Assembly (NCBI GenBank): GCA_042091275.1
Contig: JBELHR010000016.1
Location: 1 to 47,394 of the forward strand
Direction: 5' to 3'
Source of the DNA: JBELHR01 sp042091275
GTDB taxonomy: Bacteria; Bacteroidota; Bacteroidia; Flavobacteriales; Flavobacteriaceae
DNA length: 47,394 bases
The position numbers and the translations under genes were made by a program. The notes beneath the pieces were generated by a model. The model made no database searches. It was not told the origin of the DNA and saw nothing but the letters and a program-made list of their open reading frames with translations. Positions 24,719-33,393 of this stretch are shown in pieces. Each line of letters begins with the position of its first letter. Position 1 is the stretch's first letter.

Positions 24719-27031
24719 ATGAAATCTATTTATATCATTTTAATTCTTTTTACAGATTTGGCTTACGGGCAATTTGAGGAGGACAATTTTTTAAATGTTG
24801 GTTTTTTGGACGCCTATGATGATGTACTCAGACGTTCGAGGAAATACGCCTGGTCCTCCTTTTTTTTCAGAGAAGATGGCTTGGATAACCGCAACAGAGA
24901 AATCTATTTTAATGACTTTAAATTAAACAGTTTGTTCGACGATAGGTTCGCTTGGTCCTCGATTGGCGGGCTCAATGAAGTGCTTCGGAATCGACGAGAT
25001 TTGAATGGGACCAGCACTCCATCTCGCTATGTCAAACTGGCGACGGCTTTTGAGGTGTTTCCAAAAGATATGAGGTCATCGGAGACAATTACTCTGAGTA
25101 ATTCATCCGGGTCTTATGACTGGAGGGTATTATGGACCAAAAATAAAGAGCTTTCTAAAAAATCCAATCTCTTGCTGAGTTTTGGTTTTAGATATGGGGA
25201 AAAAGGGCAGGCATCGGGCACCCCCTACCAATCAGCTAGTTTTTTAGGGTCCTATCAGCGCAAACATTTTAGTTTTATTGTCAGTAGCACTTGGACAAAT
25301 CGAAATCGGTCCAGTGCATTGACTCAGGAGGAGTTGGATCTGAAGGGGGATCAATACAATCCGAATTGGGGAATACTCTCGGGAAAACTCCTCCCAGTTC
25401 GGGCGAAGATTGACACGAATATTCGCACGAGTGCAAATTATTCGAAGGGAAATCTCAGTATGGGTTACTTAGCAGATTTTCAAAGGATTGTTCGAGATAA
25501 TTTATTTTATCAAAATGCACCGAGCCCCTTTGGAAATTACTATAAATATTTGCCGAGTTACTATATTTCCGGTAGACGAGTAGATTATGCTGAGGCGCAA
25601 AGAAGACGCTCTAAGTGGGAAGAGGACTCAGCATATGGCCAAATTGATTTTGAGAAGATTCTAAGCCATAATCGGAATAACGAACAGGCTGTTTATCATT
25701 TGAGTGGCGAGGTCCAGCAGGCATTAAATCTGCAATTATTCTCTAATTTTCGAACAGGTGGATTGTTGTTCTCAGCCCGAATTCGTTTGGCAGAGCAGAA
25801 TAATTTCACAGAGCTTAAAAATCTCTTAGGAGCATCTTATTTATTAGATCACAATACGTTTTTTGAAGGAGAAAAGAAATACAATCAATTAGAGAACAAG
25901 TCAAAAGAATTTGAGGAGGGAGACAAAATAAGATATAATTATGATGCTCTTGCCAAGGAGGCTATGTTCAATATTCAATATCAAAATGCAACCGAGAATT
26001 GGAGGTGGAATGCTAATTTGGAGCTCAGTACCCTTCAATTTTCTAGAAAGGGAAATTTTAAAAATACAAGAGCCTCTTTGGAGTCAAAATCAAAGGTCAG
26101 TACCCCTGTTTATTTTACAATGAGATCCGCGATCTCGACAGTTTATAGCGGTTTAGGCAGACATGTTTTTGGTTTGAATATGGGAGTGGAAAGTACAGCT
26201 CCAAATTTTATACAAAACTTTTTAGATGCAAAAGAGAGTGGGATTTTAGCAAATAATCTAAAGAATAAAATTGCTTTACGAACCGCACTCAGGTATCAGT
26301 TTAACACCGAGCAAACCAAGATCGATCTTCAGTTGAAAGCACTTTTTCTTAGCCCTAGTATATCTAAATCTAGATTTTATATTCAAGATCTTTTTGGATC
26401 CCTAAATGATTTTATCACTTTGGAGCATCGAGATTTTAGTCAAATTTATACTTCTTTAGAATGGAGCTGCTCTCGTAAAATTGGAGATGCTTTTGAATTG
26501 AGTTTGGCTGGAGTATACGGCCAGCACCGCTATATGGATTCGGGATATTTGAATATATATACTTCACAAGGGGAGGAATTTGAAAATATTCCTGTTTATC
26601 TGACTGGTCTTCCGGTCTCTTCCGGGCCCGAAAAAGCAGTTTCTTTATCCTTGAATTTCAGGGCATCTAATTATTTCTGGACGGAATTGTCCTATCATTT
26701 TCTTTGGGACAACTATATTGGCTATTCTCTTTTGAGACGGTCCTCAATCTTTTCGGATTCAGATGAGATATCTAGGGAATTTTGGGATATTAAACCTTTG
26801 GATAGGGCGAATTTTGTCAACTTGAGTTTAGGCAAATCCTGGCTAGTCAAAAAACGCTATTTCTCTGCTTTTCTCAGTGTTCAAAACCTTTTGAATAGCT
26901 CCATCAAAACGGGAGGTTACGAATCTTCTCGCTGGGGAAACCAACGGAACTATAGCCCCGATATTTTTTCGGATAAATACTGGCAAAATGCACCTCTTCG
27001 TTATTTTATCAATTTTAAATGCAGCATATGA
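24719..27031 (+). CDS. TonB-dependent receptor-like outer-membrane barrel without N-terminal extension
   Basis: The 770-residue protein has a signal peptide (residues 1-17, ending AYG before QFEED). Residues ~30-95 resemble a TonB-receptor plug: the REIYFNDFKLN and FAWSSIGGLNEVLRNR stretches recall plug segments like 'NGxxVNDPxxG...WGGLNDVTR'. A long aromatic-rich barrel follows, including VQNLLNSSIKTGGYE near the end as in TonB receptors. It lacks the carboxypeptidase-like N-terminal domain usual in Bacteroidota receptors, and I see no clear TonB box. It overlaps the lipoprotein gene by 13 bases. It is probably a surface importer or a degenerate relative. Confidence 0.8.
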   Translation: MKSIYIILILFTDLAYGQFEEDNFLNVGFLDAYDDVLRRSRKYAWSSFFFREDGLDNRNREIYFNDFKLNSLFDDRFAWSSIGGLNEVLRNRRDLNGTSTPSRYVKLATAFEVFPKDMRSSETITLSNSSGSYDWRVLWTKNKELSKKSNLLLSFGFRYGEKGQASGTPYQSASFLGSYQRKHFSFIVSSTWTNRNRSSALTQEELDLKGDQYNPNWGILSGKLLPVRAKIDTNIRTSANYSKGNLSMGYLADFQRIVRDNLFYQNAPSPFGNYYKYLPSYYISGRRVDYAEAQRRRSKWEEDSAYGQIDFEKILSHNRNNEQAVYHLSGEVQQALNLQLFSNFRTGGLLFSARIRLAEQNNFTELKNLLGASYLLDHNTFFEGEKKYNQLENKSKEFEEGDKIRYNYDALAKEAMFNIQYQNATENWRWNANLELSTLQFSRKGNFKNTRASLESKSKVSTPVYFTMRSAISTVYSGLGRHVFGLNMGVESTAPNFIQNFLDAKESGILANNLKNKIALRTALRYQFNTEQTKIDLQLKALFLSPSISKSRFYIQDLFGSLNDFITLEHRDFSQIYTSLEWSCSRKIGDAFELSLAGVYGQHRYMDSGYLNIYTSQGEEFENIPVYLTGLPVSSGPEKAVSLSLNFRASNYFWTELSYHFLWDNYIGYSLLRRSSIFSDSDEISREFWDIKPLDRANFVNLSLGKSWLVKKRYFSAFLSVQNLLNSSIKTGGYESSRWGNQRNYSPDIFSDKYWQNAPLRYFINFKCSI

Positions 27032-29010
27032 GGTATCTCTATATTGCTTTGTGGTTCTTTTTGGCTTCCTGCGCCCCGGAGATAGAACTCCCAGAGGAAA
27101 ACTGCAAGGCCAGTGATTGGGTGGTCAATTCTTCCTTCGAAGAGGTGTTGTCGTTTTATCAATTTGGACGATCCATCTCTTTTCCTGCAAATACAGTAAT
27201 TGAAGGTCAGGTGATCAGCTCGGATGAATTTGGTGAATTTTACAAGACCTTAGTTGTACAAGATTTTAGTCAGAGCACAACGGATGGTCTCCGTTTCAAT
27301 TTAGGAAGATCGGATCTTTACTTAGATTTTCAAATTGGAGATAAAATTCGGATAAAGTTAGACGGATTAGGCATATATCGCAATTATGGGTCTTTAGAAA
27401 TTGGGCTATACCAAGAAGGAGAGCTAAGAGAAATTCCAGAGGATTTATGGAGAAATCACTTTCAGAAACTGTGTTTGAACACTCCTTTAACATCAGAGCT
27501 AAACCCTGAGGTATTCCGCACAAATACCTTGGTGAGTTTGGATAATATTGTTTTGGATACAAGCAAAAGCATAGGATTTGACAGCAATCAAAATCGAGAA
27601 CACCCCTTGTTGAGGATGCTCGACTGCACCTTTCCCCAAGCGATTTTGAATATGGAAATCAATGCCTATAACGATTTTAAAAACAAAAAATTCCCATTCC
27701 AATGGACGCGGGTTACCGGAGTTATAACCGAGAAATACGGGCTAAAAAATCTCGTTTTAAGATCAGTAGAAGACTTGGAATATCAAGCCAATCCTTGTAG
27801 TGAAACGCCATCGGACTCTAATTTGACGATGGAGGAGTTATTACAGCAGACCAATCCGGGAATACAGTTGGTTAGTTCCCAAAAAGATGCGGTTCTCAGA
27901 TTGACGGTTATAGCTAATGACCGGACCAAGAATTTTTCAAAGGAGCTGGTTTTGTCCCCATCCAATAGTCATGTAGGGATCTCTGTTTTGGTTGATCAGG
28001 AGGAACTTTTCAAAGACTTTGAAATTGGAAGAGAGGTGTTGTTGAATCTAAAATCACTTTACCTGCAGCGGAACGATAATTTCTTGAGAACTGGAATTTG
28101 GAATGGGGGAGCTATTGCACCGATCCAAGCCGATGAGGTTCACAAGTATCTTTTTCCCTTGTCGGTAATGTCAGATTTAGAGCCTTTTGATACTCCAGCG
28201 GAGGAGCTCGAACAGGAGAATTACGAAAACAGATGGATACGTTTTAAAAACTACCAACTGATAGATGAGGAATTGGGTTTGGCTTTTGCCTTTTTTAGCG
28301 GGACTGATACTGCCGATAGAAATTTTATTCAATGCGATAGCGGAGAGTTCTTATTGCTACGCACTTCGGGAGAAGCAAATTTCGCCCATCGAGAAATACC
28401 CGGTGGGGAACTGGAATTATCGGGGATTTATCAACGAGGAGTATTGAAGATTCAAAACCTCCAGGACGTCGCGGTAGTCGGAGAGAGAAAGGAGTGTTTT
28501 CAAGAGACAAAACCGATTTTTTTTAGTCAAATAGCAGATCCTTTAAACGATTTTAGGGCTCGCTATATCAGTTTGTATAACGCTTCAGAAGAATCGATTT
28601 CTCTCAGCGGATGGGTGCTTCACCGATATATAAATGGCAACACCTACCCCTCTGGAAATGGGGCGGATCTCGGGGGATTAACCATTGCAGGGGATGACTA
28701 TGTGGTGATTTCTAATCGAGACTTAAACACGTATTACAGCCGCTCATCGGATATGGTAAGCGCAACAGTTTCGGGAAATGGAAACGATGTATATGCGCTT
28801 TATGACAATTTTGGTGATTTGGTGGATGTTTATGGGACAATAGGGGAAGACGGGGAAAATACACCTTGGGATTACTCCGACGCCCTTGCTCGACGAATAG
28901 CCATAGACTCTTCAGGATTTTCGTCAGTAGAGTGGGAGTATTTTAGGTCTTTTGTAGTGCCAAATGACATCAATCCTTGGACGGGAGCTTTGGACTTAAA
29001 ATTTGATTGA
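27019..29010 (+). CDS. Surface lipoprotein with DUF5689 domains and a lamin-tail domain
   Basis: The 663-residue protein has a lipobox LASC with Cys18, followed by acidic residues (APEIELPEE) as in Bacteroidota surface-export signals. Two DUF5689 (OB-fold-like) regions are seen at about 40-250 (ANTVIEGQVISSDEFGEFYKTL) and 270-480. A lamin-tail domain follows at about 505-625 (IADPLNDFRARYISLYN, SLSGWVLHRY, DYVVISN). Lamin-tail domains are common in secreted bacterial nucleases and phosphoesterases. The ATG at 27028 is an alternative start that gives a more usual signal sequence. It overlaps the receptor gene by 13 bases and the convergent nuclease gene by 41. It is inferred to be a surface partner of the receptor. 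Confidence 0.85.
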   Translation: MQHMRYLYIALWFFLASCAPEIELPEENCKASDWVVNSSFEEVLSFYQFGRSISFPANTVIEGQVISSDEFGEFYKTLVVQDFSQSTTDGLRFNLGRSDLYLDFQIGDKIRIKLDGLGIYRNYGSLEIGLYQEGELREIPEDLWRNHFQKLCLNTPLTSELNPEVFRTNTLVSLDNIVLDTSKSIGFDSNQNREHPLLRMLDCTFPQAILNMEINAYNDFKNKKFPFQWTRVTGVITEKYGLKNLVLRSVEDLEYQANPCSETPSDSNLTMEELLQQTNPGIQLVSSQKDAVLRLTVIANDRTKNFSKELVLSPSNSHVGISVLVDQEELFKDFEIGREVLLNLKSLYLQRNDNFLRTGIWNGGAIAPIQADEVHKYLFPLSVMSDLEPFDTPAEELEQENYENRWIRFKNYQLIDEELGLAFAFFSGTDTADRNFIQCDSGEFLLLRTSGEANFAHREIPGGELELSGIYQRGVLKIQNLQDVAVVGERKECFQETKPIFFSQIADPLNDFRARYISLYNASEESISLSGWVLHRYINGNTYPSGNGADLGGLTIAGDDYVVISNRDLNTYYSRSSDMVSATVSGNGNDVYALYDNFGDLVDVYGTIGEDGENTPWDYSDALARRIAIDSSGFSSVEWEYFRSFVVPNDINPWTGALDLKFD

Positions 29011-29899
29011 GAACAGGGAAGTGGTCGGATTGACCGCCGATATAATTTTTTCCAATAAAAGTGCGAAAGGGTTGCGCCTTATTGCGCCCTGATGGGTCCT
29101 GTAATTTTGTGGGGTTATAAATTTGCCCCGACTCATAGGAAATGGAGTCTTGGGACTCGAAAAAAGCAGAAGAGAGGAAAATTTGGTCAAACAAAAGCCA
29201 CTTTCGCATGTATTTTAAACTTCCTTGATTTTCGTTCCATTGGGAGGAAAGCGTATTGGTAAAACCGTAATCTTTCAAAAAAGTGAGAGATGGTGCATCG
29301 GGATTGTCGTTAAAGTCCCCCATAATGACAATATGATCGGATTTTAAATCCAATTCTTTAAGTCTTTTTTTTAAAATATCGGAAGCTCTTTTTCGCAACT
29401 TTCTATTTCCTCTTCTTCGTTGAGAAGGCCAGTGATTTACAAATATTCGAAGGGGAGTTCCACTTAAAAATCCTTGGACCTCCAAAATATCTCGAGAGGT
29501 TAGATGGTCTTGGTAAATGTCAATTTCCACAGGGTGGACAGCAACGGATTCCACAGAAAAGAGGTCTTTGTTATAAAGCAAAGCCACGTCAATACCTCTA
29601 ACATCGGAGGATTCACGGTGTATATAGCCCATGTTGAGCGGGGCCAAGAATTGATTTTCGACAAGGTCCTTACAAACTTGTTCGGTTTCCACCTCTGCCA
29701 AGCCGACAAATGCAAGGGGATTTATTTCACCAATACCAGCAATAGTTTTGGCAATCTTGGATACTTTTTGATTGTAGCGATATTCCCCCCATTTTTTTCT
29801 TCCCGTAGGTGTAAAATCCTCATCTAAGGTGTGTGCTGCGTCGAGAGGATCAAAAAAATTATCCACATTGTAAAAAACGATCTGTAAGGCTTTTTGCAT
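28970..29899 (-). CDS. Endonuclease/exonuclease/phosphatase family protein without signal peptide
   Basis: The 309-residue EEP protein has all catalytic elements: FYNVDNFFDPLD, VGLAEVE, FVNHWPSQRRRG, IMGDFNDNP and GGQSDHFPVLN. It starts almost directly at the fold (MQKALQIVFYNV), so it is probably cytoplasmic, in contrast to its secreted paralogue at 23605-24609. The two share long stretches of similar residues (DFTPTGR versus DRTPSGR; RGIDVALLYN versus RGIDVALVYK). It converges on the lipoprotein gene with a 41-base overlap and is divergent from hflX (37 bases). The substrate is unknown; nucleic-acid breakdown after uptake is an inference. Confidence 0.88.
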   Translation of the reverse strand: MQKALQIVFYNVDNFFDPLDAAHTLDEDFTPTGRKKWGEYRYNQKVSKIAKTIAGIGEINPLAFVGLAEVETEQVCKDLVENQFLAPLNMGYIHRESSDVRGIDVALLYNKDLFSVESVAVHPVEIDIYQDHLTSRDILEVQGFLSGTPLRIFVNHWPSQRRRGNRKLRKRASDILKKRLKELDLKSDHIVIMGDFNDNPDAPSLTFLKDYGFTNTLSSQWNENQGSLKYMRKWLLFDQIFLSSAFFESQDSISYESGQIYNPTKLQDPSGRNKAQPFRTFIGKNYIGGQSDHFPVLNQILSPKLPSKD

Positions 29900-29924
29900 G
29901 GCGAAATTTACGTTTTATTATTAG

Positions 29925-29932
29925 TAACTTTG
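29925..29932 (+). promoter_or_regulatory. Candidate -7 box (TAACTTTG) for hflX
   Basis: TAACTTTG matches TAnnTTTG and ends 4 bases upstream of the hflX ATG, so the transcript is predicted to be leaderless or nearly so. No TTTG is found at ideal -33 spacing. Confidence 0.4.
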
Positions 29933-29936
29933 TCCC

Positions 29937-31148
29937 ATGATTGAACAAAAGAAAATTAGTTCGGAGAAAGTGATATTGATTGGTGTAATCAGTCAATTAC
30001 AGAATGAAGAAAAAGCTACCGAATATTTAGATGAATTGGAATTTTTGACCCTGACAGCAGGAGGGGTAGTGACCAAGAGGTTTACTCAAAAACTGGCCCA
30101 GCCGCATCCAAAGACTTTTATAGGAACAGGAAAACTGGAGACCGTAAAAGAATATATAAACGCTCACGATATTGGAACCGCAATTTTTGACGATGAATTG
30201 AGTCCTGCTCAACTTCGCAATATTGAGAAAGTGCTGGATTGTAAAATCTTGGACAGAACCAATCTTATCTTGGATATTTTTGCCCAAAGAGCGCAAACCT
30301 CTTACGCTAGAACTCAAGTGGAATTGGCCCAATGTCAATATCTTCTTCCTCGACTAACACGTTTGTGGACCCACTTGGATAAGCAAAAAGGGGGTATCGG
30401 AATGAGAGGTCCGGGAGAGACCGAGATTGAAACCGATAGACGTATTGTTAGAGATAAGATCACCCTTTTGAAAAAGAAACTGAGTACCATCGACAAGCAA
30501 ATGGCTATTCAGAGAAAGAATAGAGGTAAGATGGTGAGAGTTGCCTTGGTAGGTTATACCAACGTCGGGAAATCCACTCTTATGAATCTTATCAGCAAGA
30601 GCGATGTTTTTGCGGAAAATAAACTCTTTGCCACTTTGGACACGACTGTGAGGAAGGTTGTTGTAAAAAACATTCCATTTTTACTTACCGACACCGTAGG
30701 TTTTATTCGAAAGCTCCCGACCCAGTTGGTAGAGTCTTTTAAATCTACCCTCGACGAGGTTAGAGAAGCAGATATGTTATTGCACGTAGTAGATGTTTCT
30801 CATGCTAATTTTGAGGATCACATGGAAAGTGTAAACAAAATTTTAGCAGAAATAAAGAGTTCAGACAAACCGACCATTGTGGTCTTTAACAAAATTGATG
30901 CGTATCAAGCTCAGAAATTTGATGAAGATGATTTGATCACCGAGAGAACAGAGGTTCATTACAGTTTGGAAGAACTAGAACAGAGCTGGATGAGTAAATT
31001 GAGTGATCAATGCGTATTTATGTCTGCCTTGAATAAAGATAATATTGAGGACTTTAGGAAAAAAGTGTACGATGAAGTCCGAAAACTTCACGTACAGCGT
31101 TTTCCATATAATGATTTCCTCTACGAGGAGTACAGTGTAGAAGAGTAG
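29937..31148 (+). CDS. hflX: GTPase HflX
   Basis: The 403-residue ribosome-associated GTPase splits stalled 70S ribosomes after heat or antibiotic stress. The N-terminal HflX domain contains TFIGTGKLETVKEY and ILDRTNLILDIFAQRA. It is followed by the GGIGMRGPGETEIETDRR linker and the G domain with G1 ALVGYTNVGKST (near 202-213), G3 LTDTVGFIRKLP and G4 FNKID. It is convergent with the DUF3078 gene, with one base between the stops. Confidence 0.96.
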   Translation: MIEQKKISSEKVILIGVISQLQNEEKATEYLDELEFLTLTAGGVVTKRFTQKLAQPHPKTFIGTGKLETVKEYINAHDIGTAIFDDELSPAQLRNIEKVLDCKILDRTNLILDIFAQRAQTSYARTQVELAQCQYLLPRLTRLWTHLDKQKGGIGMRGPGETEIETDRRIVRDKITLLKKKLSTIDKQMAIQRKNRGKMVRVALVGYTNVGKSTLMNLISKSDVFAENKLFATLDTTVRKVVVKNIPFLLTDTVGFIRKLPTQLVESFKSTLDEVREADMLLHVVDVSHANFEDHMESVNKILAEIKSSDKPTIVVFNKIDAYQAQKFDEDDLITERTEVHYSLEELEQSWMSKLSDQCVFMSALNKDNIEDFRKKVYDEVRKLHVQRFPYNDFLYEEYSVEE

Positions 31149-31149
31149 A

Positions 31150-32034
31150 TTAGAAAGTAGCGTTTACCCCTAAACCTAATACTTCTCTCACTTGAAAGCC
31201 TTCAAAGGCGTTGTCGTCATAAATAGTCTGGAAAGACAAATTTGTAGACAGGATATCGTTGATTTTCATCACCAGATTTAAGGTGTAATCGATATCTACG
31301 TTTTGAGGATCCTCTAGATAGTTCGAATACAAGTTTAGCGTATTGTCGATTGTCACATTCTCCATCAAGGTAGCTTTGTAAAACATAGTAGCGTTAAAAC
31401 CTAATTCAAAGCGAGTAGATTTGTTAGCCCCTACACCAAAATAGCTTTCGTTTTCGTAGTCTGGAGCCGAAGTAAAGGATTTATTTACAAAAGTCATCTT
31501 AGCAGTTGCAGGAGATGCATTTATCTTGAAATTTTCAGAAGGCTCATATAACAAACCTGGACCAAATAAAAGATAGCCTGGAGACATAAATTTCGTTTCT
31601 ACTCGGCGATCTTCTTCCCCGTTTGCATCGTCAAAATATTCGTATCCATCGGTAAATTGTGTTCTAAATTGCGTCAAAAAAGACCAGCGTACTTTAGTAT
31701 CACTATTTAGACTTACCAGAGATGAGAAATTGATGCGATCGTCTGTTTTCTTGGTATAGTCGCTCGCTTCTGTCTTGGTAAGACCATAGCCCAAAAGCAA
31801 TTTGTTTTCCCAAGTGTATTTCTCACCGTAATAGTTAAAGCTATAATCTATAGACAGGTTTCCAGCTAAACTGTTTTCCCCACCTGCAATCCAGTTTGAA
31901 AATGCTGATTGATTGATAAGGAAAGTAAACACACCTTCGGTTTCCCATCCTTCTTTTTTCGGTTCTTCTTCTTCTTGAGCAAAACTAATACCAGTAAAGG
32001 CTAGTAGAGCAATTAACAATAAGGGTTTTTTCAT
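31150..32034 (-). CDS. DUF3078 family outer-membrane protein, short form
   Basis: I place the start at the ATG ending at 32034, giving 294 residues. It begins with the signal peptide MKKPLLLIALLAFTGISFA before QEEEEP. The longer in-frame start at 32070 adds twelve residues that break the signal and lie inside the upstream gene. The domain begins with FLINQSAFSNWIAGGENS and continues as a barrel ending in GLGVNATF. Its ATG overlaps the DUF2480 stop (ATGA), so it is the last gene of the sufE operon. It is a paralogue of 3593-4900, without that protein's N-terminal extension. Function is unknown. Confidence 0.88.
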   Translation of the reverse strand: MKKPLLLIALLAFTGISFAQEEEEPKKEGWETEGVFTFLINQSAFSNWIAGGENSLAGNLSIDYSFNYYGEKYTWENKLLLGYGLTKTEASDYTKKTDDRINFSSLVSLNSDTKVRWSFLTQFRTQFTDGYEYFDDANGEEDRRVETKFMSPGYLLFGPGLLYEPSENFKINASPATAKMTFVNKSFTSAPDYENESYFGVGANKSTRFELGFNATMFYKATLMENVTIDNTLNLYSNYLEDPQNVDIDYTLNLVMKINDILSTNLSFQTIYDDNAFEGFQVREVLGLGVNATF

Positions 32035-32540
32035 TTTTTTGGTTTTTTGTATAAAGGTACTGTTGAGCAAGCCTCTCCATACATGAGAGATTTTGCTACG
32101 GGTTGAATTTTTAAAATTAGTTCTGTAAAAGCGGATTCGGGAATGGTGATTTTTGCACAGCCTTTGACGATAACCGGGCGATCCTCGAATTGTTTTACAT
32201 CGATATTTGCAATGATATCACTGAAAATGATGGATTCCAAAAGATTTAAGTCTCCTACCACAACTTTTCGAGCGTATTGGGCCAGTTTCGTGCTGACAAG
32301 TAGATATGCCCAAGAGGGAATTATAGCGTCAGCCGAACAATACAAGGCGACAAAATGATCTTGATATTGACTCCAGTCATATTCTTCGAGGGATTGTCTA
32401 AAGTCGGTTTCCTTTAGGATGATTCCTTCGTATAGCCAAGGGGCAATATCAATTTTGGAACGCGTTCCCGAGGGATAGTATTCCTCCAAGTCCAAAGTAA
32501 CTAAAGGACTCTTGGCAACTCTGTTTACAATCTCATCCAT
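32031..32540 (-). CDS. DUF2480 family protein
   Basis: The 169-residue soluble protein (start MDEIVNRVAKSPLVTLDLEE) has the family stretches LYEGIILKETDFRQSLEEYDW and VALYCSADAIIPSWAYLLV, and a C-terminal YGEACSTVPLYK. DUF2480 is a Bacteroidota family of unknown function that often accompanies suf genes. Here it starts one codon boundary after the DUF59 stop and overlaps the DUF3078 start. The conserved-looking cysteines (CSADAI, KGCAKI, EACSTVP) are compatible with a metal or Fe-S role, but that is inference. Confidence 0.88.
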   Translation of the reverse strand: MDEIVNRVAKSPLVTLDLEEYYPSGTRSKIDIAPWLYEGIILKETDFRQSLEEYDWSQYQDHFVALYCSADAIIPSWAYLLVSTKLAQYARKVVVGDLNLLESIIFSDIIANIDVKQFEDRPVIVKGCAKITIPESAFTELILKIQPVAKSLMYGEACSTVPLYKKPKK

Positions 32541-32861
32541 CTATAAAAAACCTAGTTCTAGTTTGGCTTCTTCACTCATCATATCTTGGGTCCAAGTGGG
32601 GTCAAAGGTAATCTCGACCTCAGCATCCTCAATTTCCTCGAGAGACTTGACTTTTTCTTCGACATCCAAAGGAAGACTTTCGGCAACCGGACAGTTCGGA
32701 GAAGTAAGGGTCATCAATATCTTTGCCTCGTTATTCTCGTTTACCATTACATCGTAAATCAAACCGAGTTCATATATATCTACAGGGATTTCTGGATCGT
32801 AAATAGTTTTTAAAACCCCTACAATTTTATCCCCTAAATCTTGTACTTCTTGTTCGTTCAT
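32541..32861 (-). CDS. DUF59/MIP18 family Fe-S assembly protein (SufT-like)
   Basis: The 106-residue MIP18-family protein has DPEIPVDIYELGLIYDV, the conserved cysteine C57 in LTSPNCPVAESL and the C-terminal FDPTWTQDMMSEEAK. These proteins act in Fe-S cluster maturation or carrier steps. It sits between sufE (24 bases upstream) and DUF2480 (abutting) on one strand. A TAACTTTG box just upstream suggests it may also have its own promoter. Confidence 0.93.
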   Translation of the reverse strand: MNEQEVQDLGDKIVGVLKTIYDPEIPVDIYELGLIYDVMVNENNEAKILMTLTSPNCPVAESLPLDVEEKVKSLEEIEDAEVEITFDPTWTQDMMSEEAKLELGFL

Positions 32862-32876
32862 CTCTGTGATTTTTTA

Positions 32877-32884
32877 CAAAGTTA
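32877..32884 (-). promoter_or_regulatory. Candidate -7 box (TAACTTTG) for the DUF59 gene
   Basis: The minus strand reads TAACTTTG between the sufE stop and the DUF59 ATG (15 bases to the ATG), suggesting an internal operon promoter. No clear -33 element. Confidence 0.4.
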
Positions 32885-32885
32885 A

Positions 32886-33308
32886 TTAATTCGATTTTGC
32901 TCTATATGCCAGGGCGTAAAGCTTGATTTGCTTGATCATGGACACCAAACCATTGGCACGTGTTGGAGAGAGGTGCTCTTTGAGACCGATTTCGTCAATA
33001 AAATCTGTATCTGCTCCCAAAATGGCATCGGGCTCTTGATCGGAATAAACGCGCAAGAGCAATGCTACAATTCCTTTAGTCAAAATGGCATCTGAATCTG
33101 CTGTAAACAAAACTTTATCCTGATCGAACTCGCTGTGAATCCAGACTTTGGATTGGCAGCCTTTGATGATGTTGTCGTCTGTTTTAAAATTACTGTCAAT
33201 CAAGGGAAGAGATTTACCCAAATCAATCAAGTATTCGTAGCGCTCCATCCAGTCGTCAAACAGGGCGAACTCATCAATTATTTCTTCTTGTATTGCTTTG
33301 ATAGTCAT
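32886..33308 (-). CDS. sufE: SufE family sulfur acceptor
   Basis: The 140-residue protein accepts persulfide sulfur from the cysteine desulfurase SufS and passes it to the SufBCD scaffold. The catalytic cysteine is C51 in IKGCQSKVW, the same position as in E. coli SufE, and LSPTRANGLVSM is the conserved C-terminal motif. It heads a four-gene run (sufE, DUF59, DUF2480, DUF3078). The SufBCDS genes that usually precede it in Flavobacteria are absent upstream; a PfkB kinase gene lies there, divergent. Confidence 0.94.
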   Translation of the reverse strand: MTIKAIQEEIIDEFALFDDWMERYEYLIDLGKSLPLIDSNFKTDDNIIKGCQSKVWIHSEFDQDKVLFTADSDAILTKGIVALLLRVYSDQEPDAILGADTDFIDEIGLKEHLSPTRANGLVSMIKQIKLYALAYRAKSN

Positions 33309-33326
33309 ATTTTAAACTTATTTTTG

Positions 33327-33356
33327 CAAAGTTAAATACATTTAAGGTAAACACAA
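33327..33356 (-). promoter_or_regulatory. Promoter TTG-N19-TAACTTTG for sufE
   Basis: On the minus strand TAACTTTG (33327-33334) lies 18 bases upstream of the sufE ATG, with a TTG (33354-33356) about 19 bases further upstream. This fits the Bacteroidota -33/-7 layout. Confidence 0.5.
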
Positions 33357-33393
33357 GCCAAAATACGGGCTTTGTTGTTAAGATAGAGATAAT

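Noticed and set aside
23605..29899. The two EEP genes as a recent tandem duplication
   Set aside because: Motifs match but many flanking residues differ, one has a signal peptide and the other does not, and about 4.3 kb of other genes lie between them, so divergence is old.
32035..32070. Upstream start (MLNSTFIQK...) of the short DUF3078 gene
   Set aside because: It would place twelve residues before a clear signal peptide and overlap the DUF2480 gene by 40 bases; the ATG at 32034 gives the ATGA junction.
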